Notes under the pieces: model-generated | The model's database searches: none | Told to the model about the DNA's origin: nothing | Seen by the model: only the letters and a program-made list of their open reading frames with translations | From: Prolixibacteraceae bacterium UBA6029 | GTDB taxonomy: Bacteria > Bacteroidota > Bacteroidia > Bacteroidales > Prolixibacteraceae | DNA length: 64,000 nt | Assembly (NCBI GenBank): GCA_002429385.1 | Contig: DIZL01000007.1 | Span: forward strand, 29,074 to 93,073 | Reading direction: 5' to 3' | Shown: piece by piece, positions 33,063-41,592 of the stretch | Layout: every line of letters begins with the position of its first letter | How positions within the stretch are numbered: the first letter of the stretch is position 1 | Position numbers and translations under genes: made by a program

Positions 33063-34415
33063 ATGGGAAATAATGACAATAACGGTTTTAACAGAAGAAG
33101 ATTTCTTGAATCGACAGCTCTGGCCGGCATAGGATTATTAGGCGCGGGGGCAGTTCTGTCAGGATGCAATACTGAAAAGAGTGCAAAGGTTCTTGGACTG
33201 CCGCCTATCCTAAAAGCAGCGCCAAAGGGCAGGAAATTACGTGCAGGCCTTGTCGGTTGCGGAAACCGCGGAACAGGTGCAGCGATGAACTTTATTACTT
33301 GTGGCCCTGACCTGCATATTGTGGCCTTAGCCGATGTCTTTCAGGATCGTATTGACTCATGCCGCGAGCGCTTTACAAAAATGAAAATGGAGATCCCTGC
33401 CGAAAATTGCTTTACCGGTTTTGAGGGATACAAGAAACTTATGGCTCTTGCCGATGTCGATATTGTCATACTTGCCACACCACCACATTTCAGGCCAGAA
33501 CACTTTAAGGAAGCTGTTTTGCAAAACAAACACGTTTTCATGGAAAAACCCGTAGCGGTTGATCCTGTTGGAATCCGGTCGCTGATTGCCAGTGCTAAAA
33601 AAGCAGAGGCCATCGGACTGAACGTGATTACCGGTACTCAGCGACGCCATCAGCAGGATTATATCGAAACCTATCAACAGGTGGCAAACGGAGCAATTGG
33701 TAAACTGGTCTCGGCCAGGGCCTTCTGGAACCAAAACCATGTGTGGTTCCGTACCCGCGAAGAAGGATGGGACGATATGACCTACATGATCCGCAACTGG
33801 AACAATTTCTGTTGGTTATGCGGGGACCATATACTGGATACCCATGTGCATAATATTGATGTCATCAATTGGTTCCTGGGCCGACCACCAGAGAGTGCAA
33901 TCGGTTATGGAGGACGTGCCCGCCGCTTAACTGGTGATCAGTACGACTTCTTCAGCATAGATTTCGATTACGGAGATGGAGTATTCTCACACAGCATGTG
34001 CAGGCAGATTGACAACTGCGCCAATGGTACCGGTGAATTCATTATGGGGACCAAGGGTTACACCAACTGCATTAACACAATATGGAACATGGACGGCTCG
34101 GTGAAATGGAAATTCAAATATCCGAAGGATGCAAATGGAAACGAAACTGATAAACTAATCATTCCACCCTATGTGCAGGAACATATGCATCTTGTCTATG
34201 CCATCCGGACCGGCGAATACGTGAATGAGGCCGAGCAGACTGCCCTTTCAACCCTTACAGCCATCATGGCACGAACAGCAGCCTATACCGGGAAGAAGGT
34301 CACCTGGGATGAAATATACAAATCAGACATGTACCTCGGACCAAAAGAAATGGTCTTCGGTCCTGTAAATATGCAATTTGAAGTTCCGGTTCCCGGAACC
34401 GCACACAAGGCATAA
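33063..34415 (+). CDS. TAT-exported Gfo/Idh/MocA oxidoreductase (450 aa)
   Basis: The start is taken at 33063, seven bases after the cytochrome stop; an in-frame ATG at 33027 would overlap the upstream gene. The signal NRRRFLESTALAGIGLLG is a twin-arginine signal and ends in a lipobox-like LSGC, so the protein is probably an exported, lipidated enzyme folded with cofactor before export. Rossmann domain: GLVGCGNRGTGAAM near residue 62; family motif FMEKPVAVD near 160. The C-terminal domain carries DTHVHNIDVINWFLG. Members oxidise glycosyl or polyol groups with tightly held NAD(P). Location beside the cytochrome suggests that electrons may leave through it (inference). Confidence 0.92.
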   Translation: MGNNDNNGFNRRRFLESTALAGIGLLGAGAVLSGCNTEKSAKVLGLPPILKAAPKGRKLRAGLVGCGNRGTGAAMNFITCGPDLHIVALADVFQDRIDSCRERFTKMKMEIPAENCFTGFEGYKKLMALADVDIVILATPPHFRPEHFKEAVLQNKHVFMEKPVAVDPVGIRSLIASAKKAEAIGLNVITGTQRRHQQDYIETYQQVANGAIGKLVSARAFWNQNHVWFRTREEGWDDMTYMIRNWNNFCWLCGDHILDTHVHNIDVINWFLGRPPESAIGYGGRARRLTGDQYDFFSIDFDYGDGVFSHSMCRQIDNCANGTGEFIMGTKGYTNCINTIWNMDGSVKWKFKYPKDANGNETDKLIIPPYVQEHMHLVYAIRTGEYVNEAEQTALSTLTAIMARTAAYTGKKVTWDEIYKSDMYLGPKEMVFGPVNMQFEVPVPGTAHKA

Positions 34416-34437
34416 AAACCTCCTTAAATTAATTGAA

Positions 34438-35751
34438 ATGGACAACAAAAGTACACGCAGAAATTTCCTTAGAAACTCTCTCTCCTTAGTGGCAGGAACG
34501 ATTGTTCTTCCTCACATTATTCCGTCTTCGGCAATGGGAATGAATGGAATAGTACCCCCAAGCGACCGGATTGTAATGGGATCTATCGGGGTGGGCTCCC
34601 AGGGAACCAGTAATATGAAAAACTTCCTTCGCTTTAAAGAAGTTCAGTTTGTTGCCATGAGTGACCTTGATTCGAGCCATCTTGAAAAAGCTTCAGGTAT
34701 CGTCAATCAGTATTATAAAAATACGGACTGCCGCACACACAAAGACTACCGTGAATTTCTGGAAAAGGAAAAACTGGATGCAGTCTGTATCTCTGTTCCC
34801 GATCATTGGCACAGTATTGTTTATGTGTCGGCTGCCAACAAGAGAATAAACGTTTATGGTGAAAAACCATTGGCCCGAAGTATTGGTGAAAGTCAGCAAA
34901 TCGTAAAAGCGGTTAAAAAGAATGACATTACCTGGCAAACGGGTAGCTGGCAACGTTCGGTGTCTAACTTTCACCAGGGCGCTGAGCTCGTCTTTAACGG
35001 AAGACTGGGAAAAGTTGATCATGTGGAAGTAGGTTTACCCAACGCCACACCGCTGATTGGGATGCCTGCCATAAAAGAAGTGCCTGTTGTACTTGATTGG
35101 GAATTCTGGTTAGGATCAGCTCCCAAAGCGCCCTACCGTGGCATTTGTCACTGGAACTGGCGTTGGATACTCGATTATTCAGGAGGCCAGCTGACTGACT
35201 GGGCAGGTCACCATATCGACATTGCTCATTGGGGATTGGGTCTCGACCGGACCGGACCAATCGAAGTATCGGGCAAAGGCGTTTATCCTAATCTGGGCGA
35301 ATTGTACAATGTCCCGGGTGAGTTCGATTTTAACTGTAAGTATCAATCCGGTGTAACCATCAGGGTTGCCAATGCGAGCAGGTTGCCCAAAGGTATGGGT
35401 GTCACCTGGTATGGTGAAAACGGATGGATTCACGTTGATCGTGGCGACATCATCACTGCTTCTAAACCCGAACTGATCAGTGAAGAACTTGGGGCTAACA
35501 AAAAAGCTCTGTATAAAAGCAATGACCATTTTGGCAACTTCCTGGAGTGTATCCGATCAAAAAAAGAAACCATTGCCCCCGTCGAAGTTGCACATCGTTC
35601 AATTTCAGTGGCCTTACTGGGTGAAATTGCAATGACCACCAACCAGAAAATCAAGTGGGATCCGGTTAACGAACAGATCATCAACAACCTTGATGCCAGC
35701 AAGTTGCTAATGCGAAAATTACGTGCTCCCTGGACAATCCCAACAGTTTAA
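34438..35751 (+). CDS. TAT-exported Gfo/Idh/MocA oxidoreductase (437 aa)
   Basis: The start is set at 34438, 22 bases after the previous gene, rather than at 34378 inside it. The opening TRRNFLRNSLSLVAGTIVLP is a twin-arginine signal without lipobox. Rossmann motif: GSIGVGSQGTSNM near residue 47; family motif VYGEKPLARS near 140. The C-terminal domain has GGQLTDWAGHHIDIAHWGLG. It is a paralogue of the upstream enzyme from another subfamily. Pairs of exported Gfo/Idh proteins are known in Bacteroides operons that oxidise glycosides at C3 before cleavage; no keto-glycoside hydrolase (DUF1080) or isomerase is seen here. Confidence 0.92.
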   Translation: MDNKSTRRNFLRNSLSLVAGTIVLPHIIPSSAMGMNGIVPPSDRIVMGSIGVGSQGTSNMKNFLRFKEVQFVAMSDLDSSHLEKASGIVNQYYKNTDCRTHKDYREFLEKEKLDAVCISVPDHWHSIVYVSAANKRINVYGEKPLARSIGESQQIVKAVKKNDITWQTGSWQRSVSNFHQGAELVFNGRLGKVDHVEVGLPNATPLIGMPAIKEVPVVLDWEFWLGSAPKAPYRGICHWNWRWILDYSGGQLTDWAGHHIDIAHWGLGLDRTGPIEVSGKGVYPNLGELYNVPGEFDFNCKYQSGVTIRVANASRLPKGMGVTWYGENGWIHVDRGDIITASKPELISEELGANKKALYKSNDHFGNFLECIRSKKETIAPVEVAHRSISVALLGEIAMTTNQKIKWDPVNEQIINNLDASKLLMRKLRAPWTIPTV

Positions 35752-35816
35752 ATCCTCTGTATTACATCAAATATCTTTTCATCCTTATAATCGGGATACT
35801 TTTTTAAACCAACAAG

Positions 35817-35866
35817 AACTGCCTGTGAGGGGAATATAATCTCCCCGAACCGGCAGTCTTTTATGA
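35817..35866 (+). terminator. Terminator-like stem after the Gfo/Idh operon
   Basis: actgcc ... ggcagt encloses an inner stem gggga(at)ata/atctcccc and is followed by cttttat. It lies 65 bases after the Gfo/Idh stop and probably ends the redox operon. Confidence 0.65.
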
Positions 35867-35985
35867 TCCCTGTTAAATACATCTTTGGGGAAACTTCAAT
35901 TTGAAGCTGAAATTCTGTATCTTTAACCAAAGTTATTCCTGTAATATTGAGTCTCAGGAAAGTACTGTAAATTAATTAGAGAACA

Positions 35986-36909
35986 ATGTTTTCACTTATA
36001 ATTCCTGTTTATAATGAAGAAGATCTGATCGTTGAACTGGCAACACGTTCAATAAAGGCAGTAGAATCCTTCGCGCCTAACTACGAGATCCTGTTTATAA
36101 ACGATGGAAGTACAGACTCAACCCTTCAGAAACTGATTGAAGTCCGTAAACATCATTCACGAATTAAAATTATCGAACTGTCGAAGAATTTCGGACACCA
36201 GGCTGCCTTTACTGCCGGTCTCGAAATGGCCAGGGGAAATTATGTAGCGATGATGGATGGTGATCTTCAGGACCCGCCCGAACTGCTGGCCGGGATGTAT
36301 CGAAAGATCACCCTTGAAGGGTTTGACATTGTGAGTGGCAAACGTACCGGACGCAGGGGAAAACGATTACGGATTACGACCAACCTGTTTCATGCCTTCT
36401 TTAAAAAAGTAGCCGGAATGGATGACATGGAAAATACCGGCAACTTTTCGATGCTGAACCGTGCTGCCGTCAATGCCCTGGTTCAGATGAAGGAATCCAT
36501 CCGTTATCTGCCCGGAATGCGTTCATTTATTGGCTTCAGGCAGGGATATGTGGAATACATGAGGGACGACCGGAAAAAGGGTGAACCCAAAATGACGCTT
36601 GGAAAATTGATCCTTCTGGGTGCAGATGCCATCTTCTCATTCTCCAAGTTCCCGATTAAAGTTTGCTTATTCCTCGGCACTATCGGGGTTATTGTCTTCA
36701 TGTGTGCCGGAATATATGTTTTAGTGGCCAAAATCTTCGGCTTTGCGATTATCGGCTGGTCATCCACAGTCCTGAGTATCTATTTTCTGGGATCCATTCA
36801 ACTGGTGTTTCTGGGAGTCATGGGCGAATACGTCTACCGGATCTACAAAGAATCCCAAAACCGCCCCATCTACCTGATAAAGAAAGTGTACGATGCCGAA
36901 TCTGAATAA
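35986..36909 (+). CDS. GT2 family glycosyltransferase (DPM1/ArnC-like)
   Basis: 307 residues. The GT-A domain comes first (LIIPVYNEEDLIVEL, ILFINDGSTDSTLQKL, MMDGDLQDPPEL with the metal-binding DGD, then the acceptor-side FSMLNR). Two C-terminal helices at about 225-250 and 262-290 anchor it. This is the polyprenyl-phosphate sugar synthase group: it transfers a hexose or aminoarabinose-type sugar from a nucleotide donor to undecaprenyl phosphate on the inner face. It overlaps the next gene by one base; that gene encodes a GT39-like membrane transferase expected to use the lipid-linked sugar. Confidence 0.92.
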   Translation: MFSLIIPVYNEEDLIVELATRSIKAVESFAPNYEILFINDGSTDSTLQKLIEVRKHHSRIKIIELSKNFGHQAAFTAGLEMARGNYVAMMDGDLQDPPELLAGMYRKITLEGFDIVSGKRTGRRGKRLRITTNLFHAFFKKVAGMDDMENTGNFSMLNRAAVNALVQMKESIRYLPGMRSFIGFRQGYVEYMRDDRKKGEPKMTLGKLILLGADAIFSFSKFPIKVCLFLGTIGVIVFMCAGIYVLVAKIFGFAIIGWSSTVLSIYFLGSIQLVFLGVMGEYVYRIYKESQNRPIYLIKKVYDAESE

Positions 36910-38975
36910 TGGGAGAAAATAAGCTAAAGATAACTTTTCTGGCTCTGGCCTTTGCAATGCTGATTGCAATGCTGCTGATCAGTCGTGATGCCGGAATTTC
37001 AGGCGATGAAGAAGTGCATTACAGGCAATCTGAAATGGTGTATAACTATTTCAGCACGATGGGTAAAGACCAGACCTCACTCGACACACCCAAAACCAAT
37101 CTCAAATATTACGGGCAATCCTTTGACAACCTGGTGACCATACTGATCCATTGGTTCGGAATTGAAGACATCTACAGTTTCAGGCATTTGATGAGCAGTC
37201 TGGCCGGTTGGTTAACCATACTGGTAACCGCATTATTTGCCGCCCATATAGCCGGCTACGGGGCAGCCATTCTGGTGTTGTTTCTGTTTGCGGTGTCGCC
37301 CACTTTTCTTGGGCATGCACAAAATAATCTGAAAGACATACCCTTCGCCCTGGCCTATATTTCAAGCATATATTTTTCGCTTAAACTGGTGTTTTCAGAA
37401 ACAAAACCCTCCCGGCAAACGATTATTTTACTGGTCTTAAGTATCGCCCTGGCCATTGGTATACGGGCAGGCGGACTACTGGTGATTTTCTACCTGGGCC
37501 TTTTTATATTCCTGAAAATCATTGTCGATTGGATGTCAAAACCTGAACTCAACGGGATACTTCTGAAAAAACAACTGATCCTTATCTTCGGAATTTCGGT
37601 TGCAGGCTATTTGCTGGGATTACTTACCTGGCCCTATGCCCTGCAAAATCCACTGCTGAATGTCTGGAAATCATATCAGGTCATGACGCATTACCCGGTA
37701 ACCGTCAGACAAATATTCGAAGGCCGGCAGGATTGGTCCGATTTTCACCCCTGGTATTATCTGCCAAAATACATGCTGATTACCATTCCGTTTATTGTGT
37801 TTTCAGGATTGATCGCCTTCTTCCTGAATGCTAAAAAGAACTATTCTTCCAATCGGAAATTACAGTTGTTGCTGTTGGTTTTCACCATTGTGTTTCCAAT
37901 AGCATTTGTCATCCTGAAACAATCCAACCTTTATGGCGCCTGGCGACATTTTCTGTTTGTTTACCCGGGAATCATCCTGATCGCAGCGCTTGGAATTCAT
38001 GCCATTTGGGTTCGTTATAAGCAACGATTGGTCCGGATTGGGACTATCGGGTTACTTGTAGCCCTAAGCGTCCATCCGCTCCGGTTTATGGCCGCAAATC
38101 ACCCGTATTATTACCTTTATTACAACCAGTTTACCGGGGGCTTAAAAGGGGCTTACGGAAATTATGAAACCGATTATTATTACCATACCATGCGCGCAGG
38201 AGCCGAATGGCTTCAGGAATATCTGAAAAGCAAGCCCCGTAAGGCCGACCTTACGATTGGAGGTAATTTCCCCATTCAATGGTATTTCCGCAACGATAAA
38301 GCGGTCAAACTGGTCTATTTCCCCTGGCAGAACCGCAGTGAATACAATTGGGACTATGCTGTGATCGCGAACAGCTACATTTCACCGTTTCAACTAAAAA
38401 ACAAGCTCTGGCCTCCGGTCAATACTATTCATACCATACTGGCCGATGGAATACCGGTTTGTGCAGTCATTGAGAGGCTTACAAAGGATGATATCCATGG
38501 AAACGAGGCTCTTGAAAAAGGCGACTATATTAAATCTGCATTGCTTTTTCAAAAAGCCTGCACTGTTGATCCACAAAATGAATGGATCTGTTATAAATTT
38601 GCGGAATCTTTAATTGGCTTAGATCGGTCTGCTGAGGCAGAACAAGTTTTGGAAAAGGGTCTGGAAATCAATCCTGATTACGAAAAAGCATTGACACTAT
38701 TGGGTGATCTGGCCCTGAAAAGTCAGGATACTTTAACGGCAACAGGATATTATGAACAGGCTATCCGTGCAAACAGGAAGTATTTTGAACCCTACATTAA
38801 GCTGGCTAATCTCTGGACTGAAACCAATGCGGATAAAGCCCGTAAAGTATTGAGAGATTGCCTGAAATTAAATTCACGATACAAACCGGCCCTGAGCGCC
38901 CTGGCCGAAACCTACCGGAAGACGGCCCCCGAAGTTGCCCGGAAATATGATGAACTGATAAATAAATTAAAATAA
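36909..38975 (+). CDS. GT39/ArnT-like membrane glycosyltransferase with C-terminal TPR
   Basis: 688 residues. The N-terminal 380 residues hold about ten helices. The first periplasmic loop has acidic residues (RDAGISGDEEVHYRQ), as in PMT/ArnT enzymes where an Asp is catalytic. The later segment AWRHFLFVYPGIIL is also typical. From about residue 530 the soluble tail carries tetratricopeptide repeats (ALEKGDYIKSALLFQKAC, AEQVLEKGLEINPDYEKAL, ATGYYEQAIRANRKYF). With the GT2 gene it should move a sugar from polyprenyl phosphate to protein or lipid on the outer face. The TPR tail may hold the acceptor. The acceptor is unknown. Confidence 0.85.
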   Translation: MGENKLKITFLALAFAMLIAMLLISRDAGISGDEEVHYRQSEMVYNYFSTMGKDQTSLDTPKTNLKYYGQSFDNLVTILIHWFGIEDIYSFRHLMSSLAGWLTILVTALFAAHIAGYGAAILVLFLFAVSPTFLGHAQNNLKDIPFALAYISSIYFSLKLVFSETKPSRQTIILLVLSIALAIGIRAGGLLVIFYLGLFIFLKIIVDWMSKPELNGILLKKQLILIFGISVAGYLLGLLTWPYALQNPLLNVWKSYQVMTHYPVTVRQIFEGRQDWSDFHPWYYLPKYMLITIPFIVFSGLIAFFLNAKKNYSSNRKLQLLLLVFTIVFPIAFVILKQSNLYGAWRHFLFVYPGIILIAALGIHAIWVRYKQRLVRIGTIGLLVALSVHPLRFMAANHPYYYLYYNQFTGGLKGAYGNYETDYYYHTMRAGAEWLQEYLKSKPRKADLTIGGNFPIQWYFRNDKAVKLVYFPWQNRSEYNWDYAVIANSYISPFQLKNKLWPPVNTIHTILADGIPVCAVIERLTKDDIHGNEALEKGDYIKSALLFQKACTVDPQNEWICYKFAESLIGLDRSAEAEQVLEKGLEINPDYEKALTLLGDLALKSQDTLTATGYYEQAIRANRKYFEPYIKLANLWTETNADKARKVLRDCLKLNSRYKPALSALAETYRKTAPEVARKYDELINKLK

Positions 38976-38996
38976 CGTTTAATAAAAATTGAAACA

Positions 38997-39251
38997 ATGA
39001 GAAAACTAATTGCCCTTGCCTTATTTGTCCTGATGTTCATGAGTGGAATGACAAAGTCTTATGCCCAGCAAGATTCAGCAAAAGCTGCTGAAGAACCAAA
39101 AGATACCATTTCAATCGACAATATGGAACCAAAATTCTATGAGGAAGAAGCCCCCAAAGAATCTTCAAACCTAACGATGTATTTAGTGATCGGTGGTATA
39201 GTAGTGATTGGTGGAGGCGCCTTCTATTTCATACGTAAAAAGAAGAAATAA
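38997..39251 (+). CDS. Small secreted protein with C-terminal membrane anchor
   Basis: 84 residues: signal peptide at about 1-23 (ending SYAQ), a short acidic, Lys/Glu/Ser/Asp-rich linker, then a hydrophobic segment (TMYLVIGGIVVIGGGAFYF) and the positive tail IRKKKK. It has no recognised domain. It follows the GT39-like gene by 21 bases and precedes the operon terminator. It could be a small acceptor or helper of the glycosyltransferases; this is a guess from position. Confidence 0.75.
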   Translation: MRKLIALALFVLMFMSGMTKSYAQQDSAKAAEEPKDTISIDNMEPKFYEEEAPKESSNLTMYLVIGGIVVIGGGAFYFIRKKKK

Positions 39252-39272
39252 GAAAAGCCTGCTTTAAAATAT

Positions 39273-39303
39273 AAAAGCCTGCAATAAAACGCAGGCTTTT
39301 TTT
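39273..39303 (+). terminator. Rho-independent terminator after glycosyltransferase operon
   Basis: aaaagcctgc ... gcaggctttt is a ten-base stem with an eight-base loop and a long T run, 22 bases after the last stop. Confidence 0.92.
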
Positions 39304-39353
39304 ATTCTGTAGAAATGCCTCTCTTGGCTGTCTGGCAATTGTTTCATTCCGAA

Positions 39354-39596
39354 TTACAGTTCTGTTAGTCCTTTAAAATCGTTTTTGTCTAATTGGTCCT
39401 GAGGAATTAGTTTCCCCTTTTTTATGTCCTCGTCACTTAATTGGAGCATTACAACTTGATCATCTGTTAAATGCACGGTATCCTGATCGACAGAGCTTGA
39501 ATTAACCAATTGATAAAGCGCTGATAGATAATCCTTATTTGATATTGTCAAAAGTTTATCGATGATATCATTCCTTAACATGTCTGTTGTGCTCAT
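39354..39596 (-). CDS. Small hypothetical protein in TA island
   Basis: 80 residues, acidic (DEDIKKGKLIPQDQLDK), without known domain. Helical N-terminus LRNDIIDKLLTISNKDYLSALYQLV resembles the opening of small antitoxins that begin with a helix followed by IsnkeyL-type text. A promoter-like TATATTTG (complement of 39613-39620) lies directly upstream. It stands 36 bases after the ParE-like toxin gene, so it may be a third module member or an orphan antitoxin. Confidence 0.6.
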   Translation of the reverse strand: MSTTDMLRNDIIDKLLTISNKDYLSALYQLVNSSSVDQDTVHLTDDQVVMLQLSDEDIKKGKLIPQDQLDKNDFKGLTEL

Positions 39597-39632
39597 CTGT
39601 CTGTCGTTTTGTCAAATATACTTAAAAGCAAA

Positions 39633-39944
39633 TTAAAGAGTTCTCTTTATCTTCCGGGGATTCTGCCTTGTATCAAAAACATCAGTGATTTCCACTCTGT
39701 TTTTTTTGATGTTGTGCCAGTAAATCACTTTGTAGTTTTTATGCAGAATGAATCTGAAATCCTGTTCTCTATCCTTTATATTCTCTTCCCTTTGTCCAAT
39801 TTCAGTCTGACTTTGAAGAATTAATACCTCTTCTGTAATACTTGTTACCAACTTTCTGGCAATTTTAAGGCTTGCTATTTCCTTGTGGTAGTTAAAAATA
39901 TTACGAAGTTCGTTTTTCGAAAAATCAGTCCAGAATATTTTCAT
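39633..39944 (-). CDS. RelE/ParE-family toxin
   Basis: 103 residues from the ATG at 39944, which overlaps the antitoxin stop as ATGA. The ParE/RelE fold is readable: KIFWTDFSKNELRNIFNYHKE, the central LVTSITEEVLILQ, then QDFRFILHKNYKVIYWHNIKKN with RVEITDVFDTRQNPRKI at the end. The C-terminal DVFDTRQNP is the standard ending. Being ParE-like, it may inhibit gyrase, or it may cleave mRNA as RelE does; sequence alone does not say. Its antitoxin is the next gene upstream. Confidence 0.88.
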   Translation of the reverse strand: MKIFWTDFSKNELRNIFNYHKEIASLKIARKLVTSITEEVLILQSQTEIGQREENIKDREQDFRFILHKNYKVIYWHNIKKNRVEITDVFDTRQNPRKIKRTL

Positions 39945-40183
39945 ACCCATTCCTGTATTTCTGTAGTAAGATCTTTGTTATCAGTTATCCTGTCATTTTG
40001 GGAATCGAGCAAAGATTGATCAATTCTTTTGTTTAATTCTTCCAATGTCAATGGTCGCACATCCTTAACCGAAATATTTTTTATCTCCCGTTTTAATGCA
40101 TGCTCCATGCGAATGACAACTTCCTCGCTCTGAACCTGGAGAAATTCCTGAACAAATGAAATCTTTCTGGTTTGTAAATCCAT
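39941..40183 (-). CDS. Antitoxin of the ParE-like toxin
   Basis: 80 residues, mostly helical: RKISFVQEFLQVQSEEVVIRM at the N-terminus and LTLEELNKRIDQSLLDSQN in the middle. Small proteins with this opening are the usual partners of RelE/ParE toxins in Bacteroidota. The promoter-like TAAATTTG (complement of 40256-40263) is 72 bases upstream. Its last codons overlap the toxin start. Confidence 0.8.
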   Translation of the reverse strand: MDLQTRKISFVQEFLQVQSEEVVIRMEHALKREIKNISVKDVRPLTLEELNKRIDQSLLDSQNDRITDNKDLTTEIQEWV

Positions 40184-40504
40184 CTTATCTAACTTATTAA
40201 TTTACAAATTCTTGTTGATTCTTTACTAAGAATAAATTCCTTGCTATAACATCTACAAATTTACAATTCTTTTTAATCAAATGCGTCAACTAAATCCTCC
40301 TGCAACCCTTTTTTTACTAATTCTATCCTCCCATCAAAGACAACTATCCCTGTAATTTTTTATATCTTTAGGTCCAATGAACGGGCATATGTGCGTAGCC
40401 GGAATCCTTACCTCAGGCATTTCAAACGAACCGGCCAATGCATTTCTTAGGTTTAAACACCTTACAACCAGGCTTCAACGATAGTAATGAGTCTATTCTC
40501 TGTC
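40184..40504. other. Intergenic stretch before hairpin copy 2
   Basis: No gene is convincing. It holds the antitoxin promoter (complement of 40256-40263) and, just before the hairpin, gtctattctctgtc (40490-40503), the same word that precedes hairpin copy 1. Confidence 0.4.
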
Positions 40505-40668
40505 CTGTCCCTGTCTTACCTCTGTCTTATCCTTGTCTTAACAAATTCGTAACAAATTCGAATCAAATTCGATACAAATTCGTATCCGTTCGAATTTGTT
40601 ACGTATTTGATTCGAATTTGTTAAGAATTTGTTAAGACAAGGATAAGACAGAGGTAAGACAGAGGTAA
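40505..40668. repeat. Long hairpin with tandem-repeat arms (copy 2)
   Basis: Arms of 81 bases (40505-40585, 40588-40668) match around the apex tatccgttcga. Inner units are acaaattcga/acaaattcgt as in the copy at 6647. Outer units are ttacctctgtc and ttatccttgtc instead of catacctcttt. The two copies share the apex, the inner part and short flanks (tctattctctgtc on the left, a gggaaca word on the right) but not the outer unit. Confidence 0.9.
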
Positions 40669-40746
40669 TATACATTGAACAGCCAATAGGGAACAATTCA
40701 TCAGGAGAATAAGAGGAAAATGATTGTCTGACGTTTTGCAGGAGTA

Positions 40747-40905
40747 CTAATGAAGTTTAGCTTTTCCCAATATAGCATTGGATGCAATTGCCTGATTACT
40801 GAAATCGACAGTAGCACTTTTCTTTGATTTTGCATCGGCTTTACGGATAAAAGCTTTGGCCTCATCACTTTCAAGAACTGGAATACTTTTTATTGCAATT
40901 GCCAT
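40747..40905 (-). CDS. Small antitoxin-like protein (52 aa)
   Basis: Short ORF: MAIAIKSIPVLESDEAKAFI ... ADAKSKKSATVDFSNQA, ending GKAKLH. Small proteins opening AIAIKSIPVL with KAFxxKA are common in Bacteroidota, usually upstream of a toxin or acetyltransferase. A promoter-like TAAATTTG (complement of 40935-40942) stands 30 bases before the ATG. No toxin partner follows on this strand; the hairpin repeat does. Likely an orphan antitoxin. Confidence 0.65.
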   Translation of the reverse strand: MAIAIKSIPVLESDEAKAFIRKADAKSKKSATVDFSNQAIASNAILGKAKLH

Positions 40906-40972
40906 GATTCAAATGATTTACAGTGCAAAGTAGGCAAATTTAGTGACAGTAAACAAATCGTAACCCGTTATT

Positions 40973-41179
40973 TTATAGCTCATTCAAAAAGTCTTCAGCG
41001 TTTCGGCCTTTCTTTTTTCCTGACTTTATTAGCTTCATCTCTTCAACCGCCTCTTTAATTTCTTCCAATAATAATGCTTTTGCTTCAGTAATGGGCTTAG
41101 CCTTAACATATGAAATGCTCCTCAAAACATCCATTAATGATGCAGCTTTATTGTCGGGTATGTCTAATAATATTTTCAT
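40973..41179 (-). CDS. Small antitoxin-like protein (68 aa, FLNEL tail)
   Basis: 68 residues. A beta strand (MKILLDIPDNKAASLMDVL) is followed by a charged helix (LLLEEIKEAVEEMKLIKSGK) and the tail AEDFLNEL. The same plan and tail occur in the protein at 47619. Such proteins are usually antitoxins of RelE/ParE-type toxins whose gene starts inside or just after the tail. No toxin follows here. A promoter-like TATTTTTG (complement of 41203-41210) lies upstream. Confidence 0.7.
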   Translation of the reverse strand: MKILLDIPDNKAASLMDVLRSISYVKAKPITEAKALLLEEIKEAVEEMKLIKSGKKKGRNAEDFLNEL

Positions 41180-41394
41180 TTTTATTCATTCAAATGTGTG
41201 GACAAAAATACTGATTTAAAACTGTGTATATACCGTGTCTTGGTGTAATTTGGTGTCTTCCTCCGTTAAATAGAGGATGATGGCACAATCTATTGTTGGT
41301 CTTAAGGGATTGGCAAAAGTTTTCAATTGAAATCTGTGTGATTAATTGATATTAACCTTAAATTTGTGAATAATAGAATTTCATGAACTAAATT

Positions 41395-41592
41395 ATGGGA
41401 ACATTAATTGTAAAACCAGATAGTAAAGAGAAATCAGATGCTATTAAAGCATTTATGAAAGCCTTAAAGATTTCGTACGAAGAAACAAAGTCTCCTTATA
41501 ATCCTGAGTTTGTAGCCAAAATTAAGCAAGGAGATGAAGATATTAAGGCAGGTAAAACTAAGAGAATTTCACTCGATGATGTATGGAAATAG
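41395..41592 (+). CDS. Antitoxin (DUF2683-like)
   Basis: 65 residues: GTLIVKPDSKEKSDAIKAFM, then KISYEETKSPYNPEFVAKI and the end GKTKRISLDDVWK. This is the standard antitoxin that precedes YoeB/Txe-type toxins in Bacteroidota, with the toxin ATG overlapping its stop. That overlap is kept, but the toxin itself is broken. Confidence 0.8.
   Translation: MGTLIVKPDSKEKSDAIKAFMKALKISYEETKSPYNPEFVAKIKQGDEDIKAGKTKRISLDDVWK

Noticed and set aside
34438..35751. Complete keto-glycoside degradation pathway
   Set aside because: No DUF1080 hydrolase, sugar isomerase or sugar transporter is adjacent; only the oxidoreductase pair is present.
35748..35930. 60-codon minus-strand frame after the Gfo/Idh operon
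   Set aside because: It spans the terminator-like stem and has no family match or promoter.
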